DNA from: Motacilla alba alba
Lineage: Eukaryota; Chordata; Aves; Passeriformes; Motacillidae
DNA length: 64,000 nucleotides
Assembly (NCBI RefSeq): GCF_015832195.1
Contig: NC_052017.1
Span: 105,120,429-105,184,428 of the forward strand
Direction of reading: 5' to 3'
Below the pieces are notes generated by a model, which was not told the DNA's origin, did no database searches, and worked only from the letters and a program-made list of their open reading frames with translations. The position numbers were made by a program, and so were the translations under genes. Shown here one piece after another: positions 14,167 through 26,200 of the stretch; within the stretch, counting starts at the first letter, position 1, and every line of letters begins with the position of its first letter.

Positions 14167-14238
14167 ACGTCGGCTGATCTCCCAGCGATCTTCTCTGGAG
14201 ACTCTGGAGGACATCGAGGAAAATGCCCCACTGCGGAG
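14167..14238 (+). CDS. CABLES1: CABLES1 exon 2
   Basis: This exon follows the acceptor TTTCTCTGCAG and encodes [20 protein letters not shown] plus PLR, the conserved serine-rich linker of CABLES1 (local residues 1-23). The first base completes a codon begun in exon 1 and the last two bases (AG) start an arginine codon finished in exon 3. At 72 nt it can be skipped without frameshift. The donor is weak: GAG followed by GTCATT, with only position +4 matching consensus beyond GT, and a pyrimidine-rich stretch follows it at about 14240-14275. Confidence 0.96.
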
Positions 14239-17200
14239 GTCATTTCATTTACTCTCTCTCTGGCTTCTTGTCTCTTAAGCACATGCATGGCAGGCTTGCT
14301 CTCCCTCCTCATGTTGAAAAGTAGCTGGGTCTTCACATTAAGATATCCTTCATAGTGAGTAAAAGTGTTGAAACTTCACACACCCTGCGAGATGGTGGCT
14401 GATATGAATTGCACATTCCCTGACTTTAGGTCATTAAACAAAAAGGCAGTATTTAGGTGAAATGTCAGGAATTAAAGTGCCAGATTCGATTAATAGAAAA
14501 GTTTCGTTGTCACCAATATGAATGACTAGTCAGTAATACCCTAACATGTGTGGTACATTTAAAAAGTATGTACAGATGGTTTAATACAGTAAGTTTTTGA
14601 AGGCTAGTATTTTTAATGAATTTTTGCTGGCTATTCTCTCAGCACATGCAAGCTTATTTTAGTTACCAGCATTGCTGTCTGTGTGTTGGCCAGTAGGTTT
14701 GTGACTGCTACCCCACTAATACAACCGCCCCCATCCTTGTTATATTGGCTGCTTCAGTGTGGTTTGATTTGTGCATCTGGGAGACCACAGCTTCCTCCTC
14801 TGGGGACCACAGTAATTAGTCGCTAGGCAGTCCTCTGGGGTGATGGAAAATGGAGCAACTGCTTAACAGTTCACAGACTGGCTGGTCAGTAATCTGACCA
14901 GTGCATGGAATGCTTCCAGGTCAGCTGTTCGGCAAGACGGCAGCCCAAGTTTGACTGCCTCTTTATCTTAGGACCTGTAATTCAGCTGGTTTATATTGGT
15001 GTTTAGCCTACAGCCTTGTTTATCCACATGCAGATTGGCTGTCTCTCCTTACCTCGAAGCAAAGAATAGCAGAGGCTGTACCAATTGGCTTATTACCAAA
15101 GCTTGATTATTTTTACGAAGCTCACTGTTGCATGCTTACCAGCATGTTATGAAGTGTTCCCATAAGTGATTCAAGCATGTATAATTGGTAAAAGATATAA
15201 ACAAAGTATGGTTTGCCAGGCAGTATTTTTACTTGCTAATTTGCAGAATTGGTGGTAGAATGTCTCTCTTGGTGCCATTTTCCTGTGAAGAAGCAAACAA
15301 GGCGAATTGCAATCAGAGGGTGAGGGAATCTCAAGGCCTTTACTAGCAGGAAGAAGGCAGAAATGGCAAAATGATGGGGTGCCCCTCTCGGGGTGTGCCC
15401 GGTGGTGTTTGGGTACGGTGGTAGGGACTGCACAGTGGTCTGTGGTTTCAGTCCAACATAATGACCTCATGGGCTTGAGGGGCTGCTGAACTCTGCCTGT
15501 GCAGGGGACAGAATGGAAAAGACAGGTTAGGGAAGCTCACCCGTACACCAGCAGAGGATGCTGGTCCCGTAGGTGCCGCGGAGGATGCAGCAGCCACAGT
15601 CCTGCCTTGGCTGTGCTGAGAGCACAGGACTCCTCTCCAGTGCCTGCGAGCTCTGCCTCGCCCTGCAACACAGCAGCCCTGAGATGAAACAGAGAATGCT
15701 TTCACATGCGCTGTGGTTTCAGCTGATTAGAAAGAGCAAGGGTGGAAGGCAGGGGGAGGATATTGCTGTTTGTCTCATCTCTCCTCCCTCTGGCAATTTC
15801 TTTCTGTAACTGCAATTTATAAAGTGCATTCAGATGTAAAATAGATTTAAGGCTTAATGTTTTGAAGAATGATTATTTTTTTCCTGGGGTAGTTTATTTT
15901 ATTTTCAGTTGTTTTGTATACTGTCAGGAATGTGAAAAGTAATATTTATAGTTAAAATCAAATAGGAATTATCTTTGCAAATAGGAGGTTTTAAATCTTT
16001 CTAAAATTAAAACAAGAAAGAACTCCCTCAATGGCTCCTTTATCAATAGCTGAGGAGCATGCAAAAGCGTGGGTGTTGGTGCAAGTGGGGAAAATTGCAT
16101 ATTTACTGGGGTTTGGTTTGGTTTAATTTTTTTTTTCTTCTAAAAGCTTGGGCTTAGCTGTCATGGCAGATTACAGGAAGTTTTACTTTGTTGAGATTAT
16201 TTTATGATTTTTTTTTTTTTTTGTGGCATGAAGGGAGGGGGATGGTGCCTTTTCTCATTATTACTTTAAATATTTTTTTTTGTTTGAGCTGTCGCGTTTC
16301 CAGACTTATTGTCTTTATTGTTCTTGCTGATTCCTAACACAGGGTGACTTGAATCATTTGTCTCGTCTTTCCTTCCTGCTTTTGTGTAGACTTCTTGGCG
16401 GTACAGCAGGGAACTGAGAACTTTTTTTTTCTTCTCCCTCCCCTCCCTTGCAACTGATTTATTTTTCAGATGTCGGACACTCTCAGGATCACCCAGACCA
16501 AAGAACTTTAAGAAGGTTCATTTTATCAAGAACATGCGGCAACACGATACCAGGAACGGCAGGTACTGTGCATGCAGAGGCTGCTTCTGCAGAGGCAACC
16601 CGTGGGATGTGAGGGAAGGGGCAGGATCAGCATCCCCTTGCAACAGCACAGCCCTTGCCACTCACCACCTAATGGTCTTTGCCAAGTAAATCCTGAGGGT
16701 GCAGGCTGCAGTGCATGCTCCATCTCCATGGGAAGTACATGTCAATGGAAGTGCTAGCCCACAGATTTTAAGGCCTGTGTCTCCTTAATGCAAATAACCT
16801 GCAAAAAAGGAAAATCTGTGACGATGTTGGAGCAAACTAGGCGTAATTTGGTTGCGTTTCTTCGAGGATGTTGCCAGATTCTAAGTGTGAGAGGGGCTCA
16901 CAGCTGAACCTGCCTGGACCAAGCTTAGCAGTGGTTCAAGGATACTGCCAACATCTCTCAGTAGATACAGCATGCTGGTAAATGCACAGCCAAGGTTGGT
17001 CGTGGCAAGATGAGGCATGGGATCCTAGTTTCCATGGCAGATGTAGGCAGAGAGGCTTCCAGGGGACATGTGAGAGGTGCACCTGTGTCTGGATGTGCCC
17101 GGGTTACAGCCACAGGCACTGGTGGGACCTCTGCAGCAGCCATTGGCTGAGGTCTGGCTTACTGCAAAGGTGTATTCCCATCGGCTGAAGGTGTATCTAT

Positions 17201-20200
17201 CAGCAAAATGGGTTCTCAACTGCGATGTCATCCAGCTCAGAAGTGAAACTGGCTCCTCCCTGCTTATAAAGAACATACCTGTCCTCTCTGATTTTTCCAA
17301 AGACAATTTCTCCGTGTGCTTCATGATTTTTTTTTTATTCTTGTTCTTCCAAATCTGAGTAGTTTTGAACTAGGCCACCTGAATGGGTTGCATGTAGGCT
17401 AAACTACCCCAGTGAGAGTTGACCCTTGCACGTGCCTGTTCTCATAAAACTGAGAACCATGGCTGAGAGCCATGTACGCTCGGTTGGACTGATTTATGCC
17501 TGTAGCCTTTGATTTCCATCAGACATGGAACCATGTCAGTAGAAATTCTAACATTGCATTGAACCACAGGTTTTATGAATTGATAGGTCAAGAAAAATTT
17601 TCTTCACTCTTATTCTCACACATACGATTGAATGCAGTGAAAGGTAGTAATCAACATGAATGTTGTGCAAGGTGGCCCTGAGAGATTTTAGAAACAGCTT
17701 CTAGACCCAGCTTTAGTATCAAACAGACACATGCAGAACTACTGAACTATTGACCATTGTCTGACTAGCTGCTAATTATTGTCTTTATAAGAAATACATG
17801 TGGAATCAAACACTGAAAAGCAGCCCTTTAATTTTAGTCCATTTTGAGCATAAGTAGATATATGCTCTGGGAATTTCTTACAGCAAAATATACTTACGAG
17901 GTATTATACAAATTCCACAGAGAAAAATTTCTGAGATATGTATATAAAACCTAGGCATATCTTGATAGCAATAATACCTGCAAAAGAATGAATAAATATT
18001 TTATTTGTAAACTCCTTTCTTGATGTTTTGCAAAGAAGTATTTGTAACATATATGCAACATTTTACCTTAATTCAAAGATCAGTCATTATGTCTGACAAT
18101 GTAACTGAATATTTTTCTTGCTAAGAAAGCTGTGAGAAAGCTTCTGTTGTTCAACTGGCTTCTTATCTTTATCAGCAGACACAGTTTTCCAGAATATTTC
18201 CACAATCATAATAAAGATCTCTTTATCTAGAATACAAATACAATAAGAATGAAAGACACAATTTTGGCAATAATTTTCATCTTGTGGTCGTAGAGCCACA
18301 GTGATGCTAGCTAAAAATAAAATGCAGAGTTAACACTTTGTGTCACCCCTTTGTGTCTAGCAGTAAGTAATTTGAGTGCAGAATGTTTTTCCCAGGGGTC
18401 TGGATGTAGTCACTGGAGTTAATAGGCATTCTGGATTAAAAGGACCTCTAGAAATACAGGCGGATCTGCTTTGTGTATTCATCCTAAAATCAACAGTGTT
18501 TTTGAGTACGTTAAGACCTTTGAAGCTGGTGTCCTCCCCAGCTGCCTCTGACACAGAGGAGCACAGGTGTTGTAATGGATAGAAAACCCTCCTGGGGCTC
18601 CTTTCCATGCCTGAGACCTTGTCCCAGGTGGCTCCTGCATGATTGTGCAGGATGCAGGTGCTGAGCTGGGCTGGAGTCTGGCTCTGAGCTGCCTCTGAAA
18701 CCCCTGACCCTTCTGTCACAGCATGTCAGTCTTTCACTTAAGATGAGGAACCCAGCTTTGAAAACATCTACACTGAATATATTTTTGGATGGTGAATTTG
18801 ATGACTGGGCTTTAAAATAGCCAGCAGTTTCAGAAGTTGTTTCACTGGCTTGTGACTGTGTCACAGCAAAGAAAACTGCAGTGTGAGTGATAGCTCAGGG
18901 CTCCTCTCTCCAGTAGCTGCCTTTGTTTGCATCTCTCAGCCTGTAAGGTGGTGTGTCCTTGTCCTGTGGCACTGAGAGCTCTTCCCCTCTCAGCCTCAGG
19001 GGTGACATGTGTTGAGCAAGGATGCTCTGGGTCCAGCCTTTGGCAGTCCTGCAGCAAGGCAGGACCTGCTGTGGTTAAAATAAGAGTTCTGCTATTTAGC
19101 ATAGAGAAAAAGCTCATACAGAAGAATAAACAGCATGGAGCTTAATCAGTGAGTCCTTGTAAAGCTTCCTGTTGATAGTTCTGATCACTGGTTAAACCGG
19201 TTTCTTTGGATTTCTAGGTCGTGGCTTATTAAAGGAGTTGGAATATTAGGGTTCCTAGACTATGCTAGCAGAGCAGTCTTGTAATACTGCTCAAAATAAA
19301 TTTTCCCATTTAAAGACAAGGACAAGTCAACCCTGACATACAAACTAGCACAGGTAGGCACCAACATATGGTTTTACCCACTTTACTCTGCAGGTTTATT
19401 GGTGATATCCTCCATAAACACTGAAGCAGAGGATTAGCAAAAAAGAGCCACTGAAATGGCAGCCTGAGCCAGCTGAACAAACAGTTACTGGTGAGAATGG
19501 GACAAGAAGGACTCTAGAGTTATCATATATAGCAGGTATAAAAAGCAGTAAAACAACGTTCCTCTCCCACCCCCATGCCATTGCTTTCTCAGGTTTTTTT
19601 GTTAGCAAACACATGTGAGTGAAGGCCAAATACCATAATGAAAAATGTCTTTTGCTGCTCTCTTAATTGCACGCACATGCAGGCTAAGAGGTTGATGATT
19701 GGCAGCACCCTCATGGTTCATAATAACTCTCAGCCACCTTCTAATTGCCCTTGAACTTCTGACACTCCAAAATGGGGGCTGCCACCCTGGCAGCGTCCAT
19801 GTCTTGTGTGTTCACCTTTGTGTGCAGGGCAACAGAGTCCTGGCAGCCAAAAATCATCAATCAGGAATGAGAAAAGAGGCTGCAATATTCCACATGTGGA
19901 TGGTATAGATGATGTATATCGCATTGCTTGATGGCAGCCTTTTGGTGCAACACAGTCAAACCTAGACAGATGATGGGAAAAGCAGACATTATTCTTCAAG
20001 TCTATCAAATTCTGTTGAGAGCTTCGTGCTCATTAAGGTCTTTTGCAGCATACACTTCATAAAGCAATTGGAAGATTAGCTTTTATAGCCTTTTGCACAT
20101 TATCAGAATTCTCTTGCAAAATAATGGTTGCTCTGAACTATAATAATTAGTACAACTTTTCAGTCAAATGTGAGAATTAAAGAATGAAAACCTTTTTGTG

Positions 20201-23200
20201 AAGTGGTTTTAAACATGTCTGGGTGGCACAGTTGGAGTCAAGGCACGTAAACACTCTCATACAGCTTCTGAGATGACTCCTTCAGAGGTGTGCAGGATCA
20301 TAGATGCCCTATGTTGAAGAGTTGAAATCCAGGAAAATACTTTTCTCCCATAAGCAATAATTTGATTTTCTTGAACAGCAATGGACTTCCACCATGATTT
20401 CTTCTCCAAAGCATAACTTTCGGCAAGTTTCTGGACTTTCTGCCCCAGCAAACCGTTGCAGGCCTTAAGAAATTTTTTTGCTTCCATGCATGTCATCAGA
20501 CCTGTACATAAAATGCCATTTTATCCCTCCATGATGAGTATCTGGCCACTGCTTTCCCCGCTTCCTTTCCAGTCCAGCTCCTAAAGCTGTTTTGCATCAC
20601 TCTCCCTTGGCAGCTTTGCAGATGAGGTTTTGTGGCATCCTAGCAGTGGAGGCCGTGGGCTCCTCTCATGCTCTGCCTGGGAGATCTTTGTGTAAAGAGG
20701 ATCTGCTGATTTATGGAAAGAGAGGCAATACTTGGGTCCCAAGGGAAAGAAATCTGAAAAAAATAGAGGCTGGGCTGGTGCTTTTTATTTCCTTTCTTGT
20801 CTGATTCCTTCTGATACGCACAGTTCTATGGTAACTTCCTACTGTTGTCTTTGCTTGTGGACATGGAAGCACCAGTTTGTTTTTCTTTTCAGTATTAAGA
20901 GTTGAGCGGTATTTTTAGGGAGGTGTAGGGCGTTGGTGGAAGAGCTGTATTTCCAGAAGCAACCAGAGGGAGGGGGATAATATGCTTAGTGGATACTGTG
21001 GTTTTCCGAATTCAAAGATGCTTTCTGATGTCAGCCTCGAAACCTGTGCCAAGTTTCATACATCAGCAAACAAGGCTTCCAGTGAACAAGCAAGCTGTTG
21101 TGAGTAGCAACCATTCAGCAGTAAGCAGTGGCAAGCACAAAATTAATCATATGCCAGGGTTTTTTTGCTTGTGGATCGCTGTTCTCAAATGGGAAAAATT
21201 ATTCCTCCCTGCTCTGTAACTCAGTGCCGCACCGTGAGACCATCTTGAAGGATCTGAGATTTCCCCTAGGTAAGGAGTGTTACAGCATTCAGACAGCAAT
21301 GAAATTGTACTTCATCTGCTGCAGGAGAACTTCCTAAATCTGTATGTGTGTTTATTATTAGAAACCCTTCTTCATCAAAGGGTAAATCCTTCTTTGCTTT
21401 CAAACGGGATTTTAAGGAAGAAAATAGGATTGCTATAACGGAGTAATCCAGGAGAAGGAAAATCGATCATTCTGCATTTTTCCAAGGATTACAGCAGCAG
21501 CTCTCTTGGGGAGCTAAACCTTTTCCAAGAATGATGACTAAGCTGGTCCCTTAAGGAAACAGTGCTCTAATAACAGGATAACTGGTGTTAGATGCATAGG
21601 TGCATGTGCTGGTTTTCAGACAGCAAGAGCAAAGGAGCTTGCTAGGGTTTGTTGTCCAGCTTTGACCAGTGCAGGATAAGGGATGAAAAATTCAGGTAAA
21701 ATCCTCACAGATTTGTGGGACACAATGTCAGAAAAATCAATGTTGGAGAGCAGAGCAAGGAAGTGCAATAGTCCTGACAGCCAACATAGTGGTAGTCCTA
21801 GCATTTTCACCACAAGTGGAGATTTTTAGAAAGGTAAAATATCAGAAAATTCTAACACTAATCAGGTGAGAAAACATCACAAAGTGCTGTCACTGTGTCT
21901 TAGAGGAATTCGGCGTGGTGCAGCCTGTTAGCCAGCTTTAGAGGAAGGAAGGGTCGGTTGGTGTACAATGGTACAATTCTCAGTGTCCTGAAGGTAATAA
22001 AGAAAAAGGATCTATATGTAAGCAGTTACTTGTTGGCATTTTATATCTTACTTCTTGACCAAGCTTCTCTTGGCTTCCTGCAAGTCTGCATCTCTCAAAA
22101 CTTTAATAATGCAGCTACTGGGAGGTGGGTCTTGACTTCAAGGTGGTTTTGATGTTTAATATGTCAGAGCCCAATGGCTGAAGGCAGCAGTGTGCCTGTG
22201 TAACAGACAGGTTGCTCCAAGCTATTTGATTTAAAGGAAATGAACTCTATCTGAGCCAAAACCAGGACAGTATCACACAGTGACTCTGCAGATGTTGCAG
22301 AGATTTGGAGACTGGTTAGAAATACAAGGCATTTGCTCTAAGACTATCCTGGATTCTGAGATAAGCTCTCTGCAGGCAGATGATGTATGATTTAATGTAG
22401 CCAAATCTTGGCTAAGTGCCTACGGGGAGCAAAGGCAAGCCATGCTTAGAGGAGGAGGGATTCAGCCCTGACATTGACTGAGACAGATGGGAGCTGTGGG
22501 GTTGGTTATGCCTGAGTATCAATGCATCATAACCAAGAGGGCTAATGTGATTGTTGAGGACAGAGGCTGGCAGAGTGACATGAGTAGATGCTGATCTTAA
22601 AGGTAAGACTGGAAGATGTGGAACTTCTGAGGTTGGGAATAATGCCTGGAGACCAAGAACGGTGATGGGGCAAAACTGGAGAAGACTCAAAAGAGGAAGC
22701 CTGGAAACAGAGAAAGGATCTGAAACATAATAGCAAAACTAGCCTGATTGATGGATAAAGCCTGTTTCAGGAACAAGAAGCTGACAATCAAGGGAGTCCT
22801 TTGGTTTAGCAGAGAAAGGTCACAACCAGCAGCCAGAGTGTGTGTCAGCAGTATTTGTTGGTGTGTATCACCTGGGTTGCTGCTGGGTTTGTCTGTTGAG
22901 TTTCAGCCATTGTAGTGAGTTGACAGAATGGTCCCGTGCCTCTGTGGGTAGACTTCTTTCACTAGGAAAACATCTGTCCTGGATTCCAAGTCACATATTC
23001 AAGATAATCTTCGTAGAAAGCCTGTAGAGGGAGTGGGGCTCTACTGCTCATTCACTGCTCATTTGCTGTGGCACAGGCTTCAGCACTTCTGTAAAGACTC
23101 CGTAGCACAATATCTGTGAGATGTAAAAGCAGATGGAGAAATCGTCCATTATGGAAGTTTTATGATTGCAAATTCCTCAATGGTAACATCTATTGCTTTG

Positions 23201-26200
23201 CTTATTGTGGTGGGATTTTTAAATTTTAGTCTTTGATTTCTTTTATTTTCTTTTATATTTTAGAATAGTCCTTATCAGCAGCAGAAGATCCTTCTGTAGC
23301 ATATTTTCAGTGCTGCCATATCGAGACTGTACCCAAGTCGGGTATGTATATTCATACGTGTACTGCATAGTCTTTCTGGGCCTGCATGTAGACCTGATAA
23401 CAGACAACAGCATGATGGAGCCTAATGCTTTTACGTGTCTGCTCTGAGAAGAGATAAATGCTCTTAGGTGTATTTGCTTTGTGGACTATTACCAGGTTAA
23501 AACTACAGCTCTCAGTCCCCACTTTATTTGTATGTGTTGTGGTAACTTTGATTATTAAGCTGGAGAAAACTACCCCCATGAAATCAATGTTCTTGAAAAA
23601 AATGCACCTTTTTTTTTCTTCTGGTTTCACTCATCTTTGACAAAACAGATACTCTAGACAGCATGACTTTAATTGTATAAGCCATCTTGGCTGTCTCCTC
23701 CTCAGCAAATATAGTGCTCCTGTATCTAGATTTCCAGAACTATAAAAAAATACTTGGATTTAAATAGAATACTTTTTTATTTAATACTTTTAGTCACTGG
23801 TCAGATCATTCAGTCAGTGAAAGCATTATTTTGGTGATAATTTTACACAGGTTCATAGCTGTCTGTGCAGCTGCCTCGCATCCCCTGACGTGCTGAGACG
23901 CTGTAACTCTGATAGAAAAGTTCCTTTGGAACGAAGTAGTTCTGCAGAGACTGAGAAAGCTTTTAGCTGTTCCACTGAAACCACAGAAGTGGAAGAAACT
24001 GGATTTGGCTGGAGGACGTGGCCTGGCAGGCTCTGGTGGCCGGCTGGGTGCAGTGCAAGGCTGGGATGGGCAGTACTGGTGGGCAGCAGCTCTGTGACCC
24101 TGGGACAGGGGGGAATAGCATGGCCACCATGCTCACTTGCCAGAGACCTGAGAAGTTCTTGTGGTTGACTCAGTGACTGCAGAGCACAAAATGTGTGGGA
24201 AATAGTCAGCTGATACACTGAGGGGGGCTTGAAAGATCCACAAATCATCTACAGTCAAATTTTTCCACTGCATAAAAGACAAATGTCGCTCATACTTTCC
24301 AGCCATCTATTTAGTTCTGGAGAGCGATTTGTCACAATCTCCTTGTGCACCAGTAATTCAAAACAAAGGGAGATTATTTTTAATGCACAAAGGAAAGGAA
24401 GCACCTTTGTCAGAAGGTTGACTCTGTCTGCTCACTCTTACAGTAAATTTTTTTTTTCCCTTAATTAAAGTGTGATGACACATCAAGCAAATTCTTGACA
24501 GACTGGCAGATTTGTTCTTTGTTCTTGAGTACACTGTCATTCTTTTATGGTCATCATCCTGTGGAAATTGCCTCTTTATTGAAAACTGAACACATTTTGA
24601 AATTTTGATTACTGGTTATACCTTCTAAATTACAGCAGTAACAAGCCCAGCTGCAAAACTAAATATTATTTCAGCATGTCATGTCTTGTACTGTGCTTGC
24701 ACAGCAAGAAGGGCATGGGATGAGAAGGTAGCAAGTGCCAGTACACAACAATCCAACCCTGTTCTCTTGGCTAAAAAGCCAAGATTTAAAAAAAAAAAAA
24801 AGCCCTCTGTGTTTCTTCCAGAGCATCAGAGGAAGAGAGAAACAATTCAGTGGCACCTCCTTCCAGGAACAGCTGGTGCAAAAAACAGATGAGGCAGTAT
24901 AGCAGAAACTGTAGCCACTCTGTTCAGGCTGGGCAGATCTTGCTTACTTGCACAGTTTGGATGTGAAGTAGGAGTGGGGAGAGACACTGGATACTCTTAT
25001 GAAGTACTGTAATGACAGCATCCTTTAGCTTTGCTTTCTCTGAATCCCTGAATTGCTGATGTCTGTCCCCAGGTAAGATGTCCCAGCTGGTTTGTGTTCT
25101 GCAAATACCACTGAGTAGTTAATGAAAAGAGACAGGTCCTTGCAGGGAGCTATGGACACATCTGAAATTTGAACTGAAGAGAGCCCCAGCAGGAGTGGGG
25201 AGAGTAGGATGGATGAGCAGGCAGGAGGAACTGTTCCGTGTGAGAGGAGCACATAGTGGAGCTGCTGCTTCTTCTCCACCTCTGCTCCAACTCACAGGCA
25301 CTGCAGCCAGTGAGGAAATCGCCAGGCACAACTGCTTTGTGGAGGTTGCCAGCCCATGTTGTACTCAAGGCAGTGCAGAAGAGCTGTACTCTACCAGTGC
25401 TGGTAGATACAGTCTGCAGGAACAGATCCATTATAAAAACATGGTAAAAGGCACTTTCAGAAGTCCCACCTCTACATACCTGTCCTGTATGGATGGGGTA
25501 GCATCACCCCTCACCAATGAGGTGCAAGAAGCGTGCTCTAGAACTGTGGCCCTCACTTGCCTGCCCTCCATGCAGAGGTCAAACTACAACAGCAAGAACC
25601 CTCTCCAAAAACCTCTAAGCCATGTTTTTAAGTGGTTGTACCAATACAAATGGAGGTCTGGGGAGAGAGACATAGTTGTACATGAGGGGATGAAGTTTGA
25701 GGTGCCCCTGGAATGTTTCCTAAATGCTAACTTTTCTTCCTCTATCTAGACCAGCAGAGCTAGTGTGAGAGCAGATATAGCCAGGTGAAGGCAATGTAAA
25801 GAAAGCTTCACTGCAAGTCAGGAGCTGAAGGAGGTGCTGAACATCTTGCCTGCTGGCCTTCCTTGCCCTACAGTATCTCTTGATGTTACAGCCCAAAGTC
25901 ATCAGACCCTAGTCGGGGTTTAGTGGTAGCTAAGGGGAGTGATGTAGTGATGTGAAAACACTTGTAACAGTGTTATTGCCTCTGTTCTTAATTGGACAGA
26001 CACAGAGAAAGGTTTCCTGAATGTTTGGCTTTATGACATACAGAGTCATACACAGGTTAGAGGCAAGTGCTAGTACTGCAGCTTTGGGTTGCGCAGTTGC
26101 CTCTCGTTTTTCAGTGCTTTGGAAACCTTAATGGATAAAGGGTTCCTCTTTCTTCTTTAAATACAATATTCCAAAAGATGTAACATCTACTTTGTGAATG

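Noticed and set aside
25195..25749. Longest open frame in the window (184 codons, plus strand, intron 4)
   Set aside because: About one stop-free run of this length is expected by chance in 64 kb on six frames. No domain, signal peptide or repeated motif is visible, and it lies inside an intron with no splice logic.
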